Part shown: piece after piece, positions 32,222 through 39,421 of the stretch
How positions within the stretch are numbered: position 1 is the stretch's first letter
Layout: every line of letters starts with the position of its first letter
Assembly (NCBI RefSeq): GCF_025144465.1
Contig: NZ_CP083553.1
Location: 2,912,001-2,976,000, forward strand
Direction: 5' to 3'
Source of the DNA: Leisingera sp. S132
GTDB taxonomy: Bacteria > Pseudomonadota > Alphaproteobacteria > Rhodobacterales > Rhodobacteraceae
Length of the DNA: 64,000 bases
The notes under the pieces: model-generated
What the model saw: only the letters and a program-made list of their open reading frames with translations
What the model was told of the DNA's origin: nothing
The model's database searches: none
Position numbers and translations under genes: made by a program

Positions 32222-33238
32222 ATGGCCCAGCAGCGCATCCTCATCATCCTTCTGAACTTCCGCACCCCGGAAATGACAGTGCAGGCCGCCGAAGCGGCCC
32301 TGCAGGAGCTGGAGGACCTGCCGGGCGAGCTGCTGATCATCGACAACGGCTCCGGCGACAGCTCCTTTGACCAGCTCCAGGCGGCTGCCCGGGCGCGCGG
32401 CTGGCTGGACAGCAACCGGGTGCGGGTGATCGCCTCGCCGGTGAACGGCGGCTTTGGCGCGGGCATGAACATCGGCCTCAGCACAGGCCTCGCGGACGGC
32501 AGCGCGCCGGAGTTCTGCTATCTCCTGAACTCCGACGCCTTTGTGCAGGGGGACACCATCCGCACCCTGCGCGATTTCCTGCTGGAGCGTCCGGGTGCCG
32601 GCCTTGCAGGATCTTATGTGCGCGGCACCGACGGGGCGCCGCACCGCACCGCCTTCCGCTTTCCCTCCATCGCGGGCGAATTTGAGGCCAGCGCGCGCAC
32701 CGGAATCTTCACCCGGCTGCTGAAACCCTGGGTGGTCGCCATGGAGATGCCGCAGGCAGAGGTGCAGGTCGACTGGACCGCCGGCGCCAGCCTGATGATC
32801 CGCCGCGAGGCGATTGAGGCCGCTGGCGGTTTCGACGAGACATTCTTCCTTTATTTTGAGGAGACGGACCTCTGCCGCCGGGCCGCCCGGGCGGGCTGGC
32901 GCACCCACTATGTGCCCGCCAGCGAAGTGGCGCATATCGGCTCCGCCTCGACCGGAATGAAGGGCTGGCAGCGCACGCCGAGCTACTGGTTCGACTCGCG
33001 CCTCCATTACTTCGTCAAGAACCACGGCCGCATCTATGCCGCCGCGGCCACGCTGGCCCGCATCAGCGGCAGCCTGATCTATGGCCTGCGCCGCCTGATC
33101 CAGAACAAGCCGCAGGCCGATCCGCCGCATTTCCTGCGCGATCTCTGCCTGCACAGCCTGCGTGCGCTCTTTGCGCCGCGCCACCGCCCGTCTTCGGAAA
33201 CGCGCCTCCCTTCTCCGCTTGCAAAGGAGCAGAAATGA
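32222..33238 (+). CDS. Family 2 glycosyltransferase, rhamnosyltransferase-like
   Basis: A 338-residue GT-A transferase: ILIILLNFRTPEMTVQAAEAAL, then LLIIDNGSGDSSF, NGGFGAGMNIGLS, CYLLNSDAF (DxD-type), and GGFDETFFLYFEETDLCRRAARAGW. The last is typical of rhamnosyltransferase-like family 2 enzymes. ATG 32222 has GGAG 8 bases upstream; a GTG at 32213 overlaps the PKS stop and is also possible. It lies between the PKS and NRPS genes and overlaps the NRPS start (ATGA). This close coupling suggests that a sugar is added to, or near, the polyketide-peptide product. Confidence 0.88.
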   Translation: MAQQRILIILLNFRTPEMTVQAAEAALQELEDLPGELLIIDNGSGDSSFDQLQAAARARGWLDSNRVRVIASPVNGGFGAGMNIGLSTGLADGSAPEFCYLLNSDAFVQGDTIRTLRDFLLERPGAGLAGSYVRGTDGAPHRTAFRFPSIAGEFEASARTGIFTRLLKPWVVAMEMPQAEVQVDWTAGASLMIRREAIEAAGGFDETFFLYFEETDLCRRAARAGWRTHYVPASEVAHIGSASTGMKGWQRTPSYWFDSRLHYFVKNHGRIYAAAATLARISGSLIYGLRRLIQNKPQADPPHFLRDLCLHSLRALFAPRHRPSSETRLPSPLAKEQK

Positions 33239-36200
33239 CCGCATTCACCTGTGCCCTGATTGGCAATGAATCCCTTCTCATCGGCTGCGCCGACGCGCTG
33301 CTGGCCCGCGGCCACCAGATCCGGGCGGTGGTATCGCAGCATGCGGACATCCGCGCCTGGGCCGCGGACAAGGGGCTGGCGCTGCTGGACAAACCCGCGG
33401 ACCTCAGCGGCGGCTTCGACTGGCTGCTGTCGATTGCCAACCTGACGGTGATCCCTGATGCGGTGCTGGCGCAGGCCGCCAGGGGCGCCGTCAATTTTCA
33501 CGACGGGCCGCTGCCCCGCTATGCGGGCCTCAACACCCCGAACTGGGCGCTGATCAACGGCGAGCCGCAGCACGGTATCACCTGGCACCTGATCGAGGGC
33601 GGCGTGGATGAGGGCGATATCCTTGCCCAGCGGCTGTTTGATGTGGCCGGGGATGAGACCGCTTTCAGCCTCAACTCCAAATGCTATGCCGCCGCAATGG
33701 ACAGTTTTGGCGAGGTCGTCTCCCAGCTGGAAACCGGGGAGCTGAACCGGCGGCCGCAGGACCTGAGCCAGCGCCGCCTGTTCAAGAAGTCAGACCGGCC
33801 TGCCGCAGGCGGGATGCTGGATTTCACCCGGCCGGCGGCGGAACTGGCCCGGCTGGTGCGGGCGCTGGACACCGGCGGCTACTGGAACCCGCTGTGCGCC
33901 GCCAAGCTGCGTCTTGGCCGGACCGTTGTGGTGGCCGGTGCTGCGGATGCAGCTGAGGGCAGCGGCGCGCCGGGCATCGTGCTGGAAGTCAGCAAGTCCA
34001 CCATAAAAATCGCAACCGGCAGCGGCGCCCTCACACTGTCCCGCCTGACCACACCCGCAGGCCAGGCGCTGGACGTTTCAAAACTGACCGCAACCGGAGA
34101 CCAGGTTCCCTCCCTGACCGCAGCAGAGACCGGGGCACTCACCGCCCGTCTTGCTGCGGTCCAAGGGGGCGAAAGCCACTGGCGCCAGCGGCTCGCCGCG
34201 ATGCAGCCGATGCAGGTGCCGCTGGCCTCAGGCAGCTGCAGCGGTGAATACAGCCGCCGGGACATCGCCCTGCCCGGCGGCCTCAGCCAAGAGCAAGCCG
34301 CCGCAGCCGTCCTCGCCTTTGCCCTGCTCAGCTGCGGCGCGGACACCGGCGATATTGCGCTTTCCGCTGAAGGCGCGGAGGGCCTGCCCGGCCTGATCTC
34401 TGCTTGGGTGCCACTGCAGGCGCAGCGGCAGGATAGTGTTGCCGCCCTGTTGGAGCGCACCGCACAAAGCATTGAGACAGCCAGGAAATATGGCGGTTTT
34501 GCAGAGGATCTGGTGGCCCGCGCACCGGAGGTATCCGCACAGGCCCAGCCTGCCATCGGCCTGATGCTGGGCGATGATGCGGCGGTTGCGGGCTGTGCCG
34601 TCACGGTCTCCCTGAACGCTGGCGCCCTTGCACTGCACTGCGACGCGGCCGCCCTGACGCCAGCCGCTGCAGACCTGCTCGCCGCACGGCTGGAACTGGT
34701 TCTGAGCGCCCTTGCAGAGGACAGCAGCAGAACCGTGGCAGAGCTGCCAATCCTGCCCGGGGCCGAGCGCAAGATGCTGCTGGAGGACTGGAACCAGACC
34801 GCAGCGGACGTCCCGGCCGGCCTGACCATCCACGCAGCGTTCGAGGCACAGGCTGCAAAGACCCCGGATGCCACCGCGCTGGTGTTCGAGGACCAGAGCT
34901 TCACCTACGCTGAGGTCAACATCCGCGCCAATGCGGTGGCCGGCCGCTTGCGTGAAATGAACGTGAAACCGGGCGTGCATGTGGGCCTCCACATCCGCCG
35001 CGCGCCAGAGCTGGTGTTTGCCGCGCTTGGGGTGATGAAGGCCGGCGGCGCCTATGTGCCGCTGGACCCGGCCTACCCGGCCGACCGCATCGCGCATTAC
35101 ATCACCGACAGCCAGGCGCAGGTGATCGTGACCCAGGGCGCGCTGGCCGCCAGCCTGCCGCCATCGGATGCGCAGGTGCTGAAAACAGAGGACGTCCCTG
35201 CGGGGACAGAGGGGGAAAACACCGATGGCGGCGCCACCGGCAGCGATCTGGCCTATCTGATCTACACCTCAGGCTCCACCGGCCTGCCCAAGGGGGTGAT
35301 GGTCACCCACGACAATGTTGCGAACTTCTTTGCCGGTATGGACCAGCGCGTCCCGCACCAGCCCGGCGATGCGTGGCTGGCGGTGACCAGCCTCAGCTTT
35401 GACATCTCGGTGCTTGAGCTGTTCTGGACCCTCTCGCGCGGGCTGAAGCTGGTGCTGTCCAGCGACGAAAGCCGGCTGGAGCTGTCCAAGGGGCCGGTGG
35501 CCCTCAGCAGGCGCAAGATGGACTTCAACCTGTTCTACTGGGGCAATGACGACGGGCCGGGGCCGCAGAAATACCATTTGCTGCTGGAAGGCGCCAAATT
35601 CGCCGACCGGCACGGGTTCAACGCAGTCTGGACGCCGGAGCGGCACTTTCATGCGTTTGGCGGGCCTTACCCGAACCCGTCCGTCACCGGCGCCGCGGTT
35701 GCGGCTGTAACGCAGAACATCGGGGTGCGCTCCGGCTCCTGCGTGGCGCCGCTGCACCACCCGGCGCGGATTGCCGAGGAATGGGCGGTGATCGACAATC
35801 TGACCGCGGGACGGGCCGGCATCGGCTTTGCTTCCGGCTGGCAGCCGGATGATTTCATCCTGCGCCCCGAAAACACCCCGCCCGCCAACAAGCCCGCGCT
35901 GTTTGAAACCATCGAAACCGTGCGCAAGCTGTGGCGCGGCGAGGAAGTGGCCTTTCCCCGCGGGGACGGCGGACAGCACAGCGTCCTGACCCAGCCCCGC
36001 CCGGTGTCCAAGGAACTGCCGGTCTGGGTGACGACCGCGGGCAACCCGGAAACCTGGCGCGAGGCCGGGTCAATCGGGGCCAATGTGCTGACCCACCTCC
36101 TGGGCCAGAGCATCGAGGAGGTCGCGGGCAAGATCCGCATCTACCACGACGCCCTGCGCGCGGCCGGCCATGACCCTGCGGATTTCAAGGTCACGCTGAT

Positions 36201-37800
36201 GCTGCACAGCTATTTGGCACAGACCCGCGAGGAAGCCCGCCGGGTGGCGCGGGAGCCGATGAAGGACTACCTCCGCTCTGCCGCCGGGCTGATCAAGCAA
36301 TACGCCTGGGCCTTCCCCGCCTTCAAGAAACCCGAAGGCGTGAAGAACCCGTTTGAAATGGACCTGGGCTCGCTGTCGGAGGAAGAGCTGGAAGCCATCC
36401 TCGACTTCGCCTTTGAGCGCTATTTCGAGGACTCCGGGCTGTTCGGCACCATCCAGGATGCCTGCCAAAGGGTGGAGCAGCTGAAGCGCATTGGCGTTGA
36501 TGAGATCGCCTGCCTGATCGACTACGGCATCGCGCCGGATGTGGTGCTGGAGGGGCTGAAACCGCTGGCTGAGGTTCTGCGCCTGTCAAACGCGCCGCAG
36601 GAACTGGCGGCGGATGACTTTTCGCTGGCGGCACAGATCGTGCGCCATGGCGTCAGCCACCTGCAATGCACGCCCTCGATGGCGCGGATGATTGCCGCGG
36701 ACGGGGATGCCAGCGCCTGCCTGGGCCAGCTGCAGCATCTGCTGGTGGGCGGCGAGGCGCTGCCGGGGGATCTGGTACAGGCCTTGCAGGACGCCACAAA
36801 CGCGGAGCTGCACAACATGTACGGGCCGACCGAGACAACGATCTGGTCGACGGTGGAGAAAATCAGCGCCGTCCCTGCGGGGACAGCCGGCATTGGCACG
36901 CCAATTGCCAATACGCAGGTCTATGTGCTGGATGAAAAACAAATGCCTGTCCCCGCGGGGACTCCCGGTGAATTGTATATCGGCGGCGCGGGTGTCACGG
37001 CGGGCTATTGGCAGCGGGAGGAGCTGACCTCTGAACGCTTCGTAAAGGCACCGTTCGCTGCAACACCCCTTTACCGCACCGGCGATCTGGTGCGCTGGAC
37101 AGCGGGGGGCAGCCTCGCTTTCCTGGGCCGTACCGACCACCAGGTGAAAATCCGCGGCCAGCGGATCGAACTGGGCGAGATCGAGGCCGTGCTGGCGGCG
37201 CAGGCGGGTGTGACGGGCGCCGTTGTGGTGCCGCGCGGCGAAACTGGCACAGAGCAGCTGGTGGCCTATGTCACTGCCTCCGCACCGGTATCCGGAGAGG
37301 CCCTGAAACAGGCGCTGGCGGCGCGACTGGCGGAGGTCATGGTGCCTGCGCATTTCGTCACCCTGGACGCTTTCCCGCTGACCCCGAACAAGAAAATCGA
37401 CCGCAAAGCGTTGCCGGATCCGCAGCCCGCGCAGGCCAAGGCCGCCCCGGCAGTGGCACTGGACGCAGGCGCGCAGGCCCGGATTGCCACGGTCTGGAGC
37501 CGCATTCTGGGGGTCAGCGGCATCGGCGCGCAGGACAATTTCTTTGCTCTTGGCGGCCACTCCCTGCTGGCGGTGCAGGCGCACCGGGAACTGCGCGAAG
37601 AACTGGGCACCGCGAAGCTGTCGATCACCGATATTTTCCGCTTCCCGACCCTGGCCGGGCTGGCGGCGCATATCGAAGGGCTTGCAGGCACCCCGGCAAA
37701 TACGGAACAACAGCCTGAGGCAGCCGCAGCCCCGGACCGCAGCGACATGATGTCGAAACGGCGGGCAATGCGGGCAAACCGCAGGACAAGGACCGGATGA
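33235..37800 (+). CDS. NRPS-like protein: formyltransferase, half condensation, adenylation split by luciferase-like monooxygenase, carrier
   Basis: A 1521-residue protein. Residues 1-290 are formyltransferase-like with the catalytic N87/H89/D125 of methionyl-tRNA formyltransferase (NFHDGPLPRYAG; GVDEGD), including the same His-to-Asp spacing of 36. Residues 300-515 resemble only the C-terminal half of a condensation domain; there is no HHxxxDG. The adenylation domain begins near 520 (YTSGSTGLPKG about 675; SFDISVLE D723). A luciferase-like flavin monooxygenase domain of the MupA/Atu3671 type is inserted at about 761-1122. Adenylation then resumes (MYGPTETTIW, YRTGD, NKKIDRKALP). The carrier serine is Ser1443 in ALGGHSL. 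Pocket residues read D-I-L-Q-L-G-M-I-W, close to glycine codes. ATG 33235 follows AAGGAG. Confidence 0.92.
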   Translation: MTAFTCALIGNESLLIGCADALLARGHQIRAVVSQHADIRAWAADKGLALLDKPADLSGGFDWLLSIANLTVIPDAVLAQAARGAVNFHDGPLPRYAGLNTPNWALINGEPQHGITWHLIEGGVDEGDILAQRLFDVAGDETAFSLNSKCYAAAMDSFGEVVSQLETGELNRRPQDLSQRRLFKKSDRPAAGGMLDFTRPAAELARLVRALDTGGYWNPLCAAKLRLGRTVVVAGAADAAEGSGAPGIVLEVSKSTIKIATGSGALTLSRLTTPAGQALDVSKLTATGDQVPSLTAAETGALTARLAAVQGGESHWRQRLAAMQPMQVPLASGSCSGEYSRRDIALPGGLSQEQAAAAVLAFALLSCGADTGDIALSAEGAEGLPGLISAWVPLQAQRQDSVAALLERTAQSIETARKYGGFAEDLVARAPEVSAQAQPAIGLMLGDDAAVAGCAVTVSLNAGALALHCDAAALTPAAADLLAARLELVLSALAEDSSRTVAELPILPGAERKMLLEDWNQTAADVPAGLTIHAAFEAQAAKTPDATALVFEDQSFTYAEVNIRANAVAGRLREMNVKPGVHVGLHIRRAPELVFAALGVMKAGGAYVPLDPAYPADRIAHYITDSQAQVIVTQGALAASLPPSDAQVLKTEDVPAGTEGENTDGGATGSDLAYLIYTSGSTGLPKGVMVTHDNVANFFAGMDQRVPHQPGDAWLAVTSLSFDISVLELFWTLSRGLKLVLSSDESRLELSKGPVALSRRKMDFNLFYWGNDDGPGPQKYHLLLEGAKFADRHGFNAVWTPERHFHAFGGPYPNPSVTGAAVAAVTQNIGVRSGSCVAPLHHPARIAEEWAVIDNLTAGRAGIGFASGWQPDDFILRPENTPPANKPALFETIETVRKLWRGEEVAFPRGDGGQHSVLTQPRPVSKELPVWVTTAGNPETWREAGSIGANVLTHLLGQSIEEVAGKIRIYHDALRAAGHDPADFKVTLMLHSYLAQTREEARRVAREPMKDYLRSAAGLIKQYAWAFPAFKKPEGVKNPFEMDLGSLSEEELEAILDFAFERYFEDSGLFGTIQDACQRVEQLKRIGVDEIACLIDYGIAPDVVLEGLKPLAEVLRLSNAPQELAADDFSLAAQIVRHGVSHLQCTPSMARMIAADGDASACLGQLQHLLVGGEALPGDLVQALQDATNAELHNMYGPTETTIWSTVEKISAVPAGTAGIGTPIANTQVYVLDEKQMPVPAGTPGELYIGGAGVTAGYWQREELTSERFVKAPFAATPLYRTGDLVRWTAGGSLAFLGRTDHQVKIRGQRIELGEIEAVLAAQAGVTGAVVVPRGETGTEQLVAYVTASAPVSGEALKQALAARLAEVMVPAHFVTLDAFPLTPNKKIDRKALPDPQPAQAKAAPAVALDAGAQARIATVWSRILGVSGIGAQDNFFALGGHSLLAVQAHRELREELGTAKLSITDIFRFPTLAGLAAHIEGLAGTPANTEQQPEAAAAPDRSDMMSKRRAMRANRRTRTG

Positions 37801-38486
37801 CGGACAGCAACAGCAAACTCGCAGAGCGGCTGGCCCTGGTCCGGCCGCTTTTTGCCGCGGATGTGGCGCTGGCCGGGACGGACCCGCTGGGTATGCCTCC
37901 GGCGCCGCTGGCAGAGGAGGCCGCCGGGCTGTCCCCCAACGCGGTTGAAAAAAGACGCAAGGAGTTCGCCGCAGGCCGCGACGCCGTGCATCAGGCGATG
38001 CGGCAGCTGGGCGTGCCCCCCGCCCCGGTTCAAATCGGCAGCGACCGGGCGCCGGTCTGGCCTGCGGGGGTGGTGGGCTCCATCACCCATACCAAGAGCT
38101 GCGCCATGGCGGTGCTGGCACGGTCCGGCGCGGTGCAGGGGCTGGGCATCGACGTAGAGGAAGACACCCCGCTGAAGAATGAGCTGCTGCCCGCCATCTG
38201 CTCTGACCGGGAGCAGGCCTGGCTGAGGCGGCAGGACAATCCCGGCCAGATGGCCAAGGTGATCTTTTCCGCCAAGGAAGCGGCTTACAAGGCGCAGTAC
38301 ACAATAAGCCGGGCGTTTTACGGCTTTGACGGGATGGAGCTGGAGTTTGATCTGGCCGCAAGCGCCTATCAGGCGTTTTTCACCGCCGGCCGCGCGCCTT
38401 TCAAGCGCGGCGAGGCGGTGGGCGGGCGCTTTGCCATTGGTGCGGGGCTGATCATGACCACTGCGGAAATCCGGGGGCGCGGATGA
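37797..38486 (+). CDS. 4'-phosphopantetheinyl transferase, EntD/Sfp-type
   Basis: A 229-residue enzyme that loads coenzyme A-derived phosphopantetheine onto carrier-domain serines. It shows the family motifs GIDVE (D119) and FSAKEAAYK (K160, magnesium/CoA binding), with SITHTKSCAMAVLA before them. ATG 37797 overlaps the NRPS stop (ATGA). Its place in the operon makes it the likely activator of the ACP (PKS Ser1805) and the carrier domain (NRPS Ser1443). Confidence 0.93.
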   Translation: MTDSNSKLAERLALVRPLFAADVALAGTDPLGMPPAPLAEEAAGLSPNAVEKRRKEFAAGRDAVHQAMRQLGVPPAPVQIGSDRAPVWPAGVVGSITHTKSCAMAVLARSGAVQGLGIDVEEDTPLKNELLPAICSDREQAWLRRQDNPGQMAKVIFSAKEAAYKAQYTISRAFYGFDGMELEFDLAASAYQAFFTAGRAPFKRGEAVGGRFAIGAGLIMTTAEIRGRG

Positions 38487-39421
38487 TGGGGCGGCGCGGG
38501 CTTCTGGCCGCGGGCGCCGCCATCGCCACACTGGGACTGATGGCGTTTGCAACCCGCAGCCGTTCCGTGCCGGTGCCGCCGCCCCTGGCCCCGCCGCAAG
38601 GGCCGCTGAAGGTGTTTCACCTCGGACATTCACTGGTCGGGCCGGACATGCCGCATATGCTGACGCAGCTTGCGCCTGACGGGCACGCCTACAATAGCCA
38701 GCTGGGGTCGGGCACTTCGCTGCGGGGGCATTGGGAGCCGGACGAGGCGATCCTCGATTTTGAGACCGCCAATCAGGCGCCCGCTTACCGGGATGCGGGT
38801 GAGGCCATCGGATCGGGTGAATACGGCGCGGTGGTGCTGACCGAAATGGTCGAACTGCGCGATGCGCTGAAATATTTCGATGCCGCCAAGTATCTGGGAA
38901 AATGGGCAGACCTGGCGCGGCAGGCCTCGCCGCAGGCGCGGCTGTATCTCTACGAGACCTGGCACCGCCTGGATGATCCGGATGGCTGGCTGCGGCGGAT
39001 TGACGGGGATCTGGAAACACTTTGGACACGTCAGCTGCTGGGCACGGACAGCCGCCGAAACCCGGAGCAGCCGGTCTATCTGATCCCCGGCGGTCAGGTG
39101 CTGGCGGCGGTTGCGCGTGCTGCGGAGGCTGGGGAGATCCCGGGGCTGGTGTCACGTGAATCGCTGTTTGCCCGGACACCCGAGGGAGACCTGGACACGA
39201 TCCACATCAATGATTTGGGTGCCTATGTCGTGGCTCTGACACACTATGCGGTGCTGTATCAGCACACCCCCTGGGGCCTGCCGCATCAGCTGAGCCGCGC
39301 GGATGGCAGCCCGGCGCAGGCCTTCAGCGCTGACGCCGCGGCCAGGGTGCAGCAGATCGTCTGGGAGACCGTGCGCACCCTGCCCCGCACCGGCATTGCC
39401 GCCGCCGGAGCACCGGCATGA
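38483..39421 (+). CDS. SGNH hydrolase-like protein, membrane-anchored or exported
   Basis: A 312-residue protein. MMGRRGLLAAGAAIATLGLMAFAT is a signal or anchor. VFHLGHSLVGPDMPHML carries the presumed nucleophile Ser50 in a GHSL block (GDSL in typical members). The late DTIHINDLGAY gives the DxxH pair. It is clearly related to the first 260 residues of the next gene product (GHSLxGPDxPxML; YLYETWHxL; IHxNxxGxY). Such esterases commonly remove or add acyl groups on polysaccharides; here the substrate is unknown. ATGATG starts overlap the upstream stop. Confidence 0.75.
   Translation: MMGRRGLLAAGAAIATLGLMAFATRSRSVPVPPPLAPPQGPLKVFHLGHSLVGPDMPHMLTQLAPDGHAYNSQLGSGTSLRGHWEPDEAILDFETANQAPAYRDAGEAIGSGEYGAVVLTEMVELRDALKYFDAAKYLGKWADLARQASPQARLYLYETWHRLDDPDGWLRRIDGDLETLWTRQLLGTDSRRNPEQPVYLIPGGQVLAAVARAAEAGEIPGLVSRESLFARTPEGDLDTIHINDLGAYVVALTHYAVLYQHTPWGLPHQLSRADGSPAQAFSADAAARVQQIVWETVRTLPRTGIAAAGAPA

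Noticed and set aside
37266-39179. 637-codon minus-strand open frame over NRPS, PPTase and SGNH genes
   Set aside because: It crosses three real genes with ATGA overlaps and has low-complexity Pro/Arg/Ala content.
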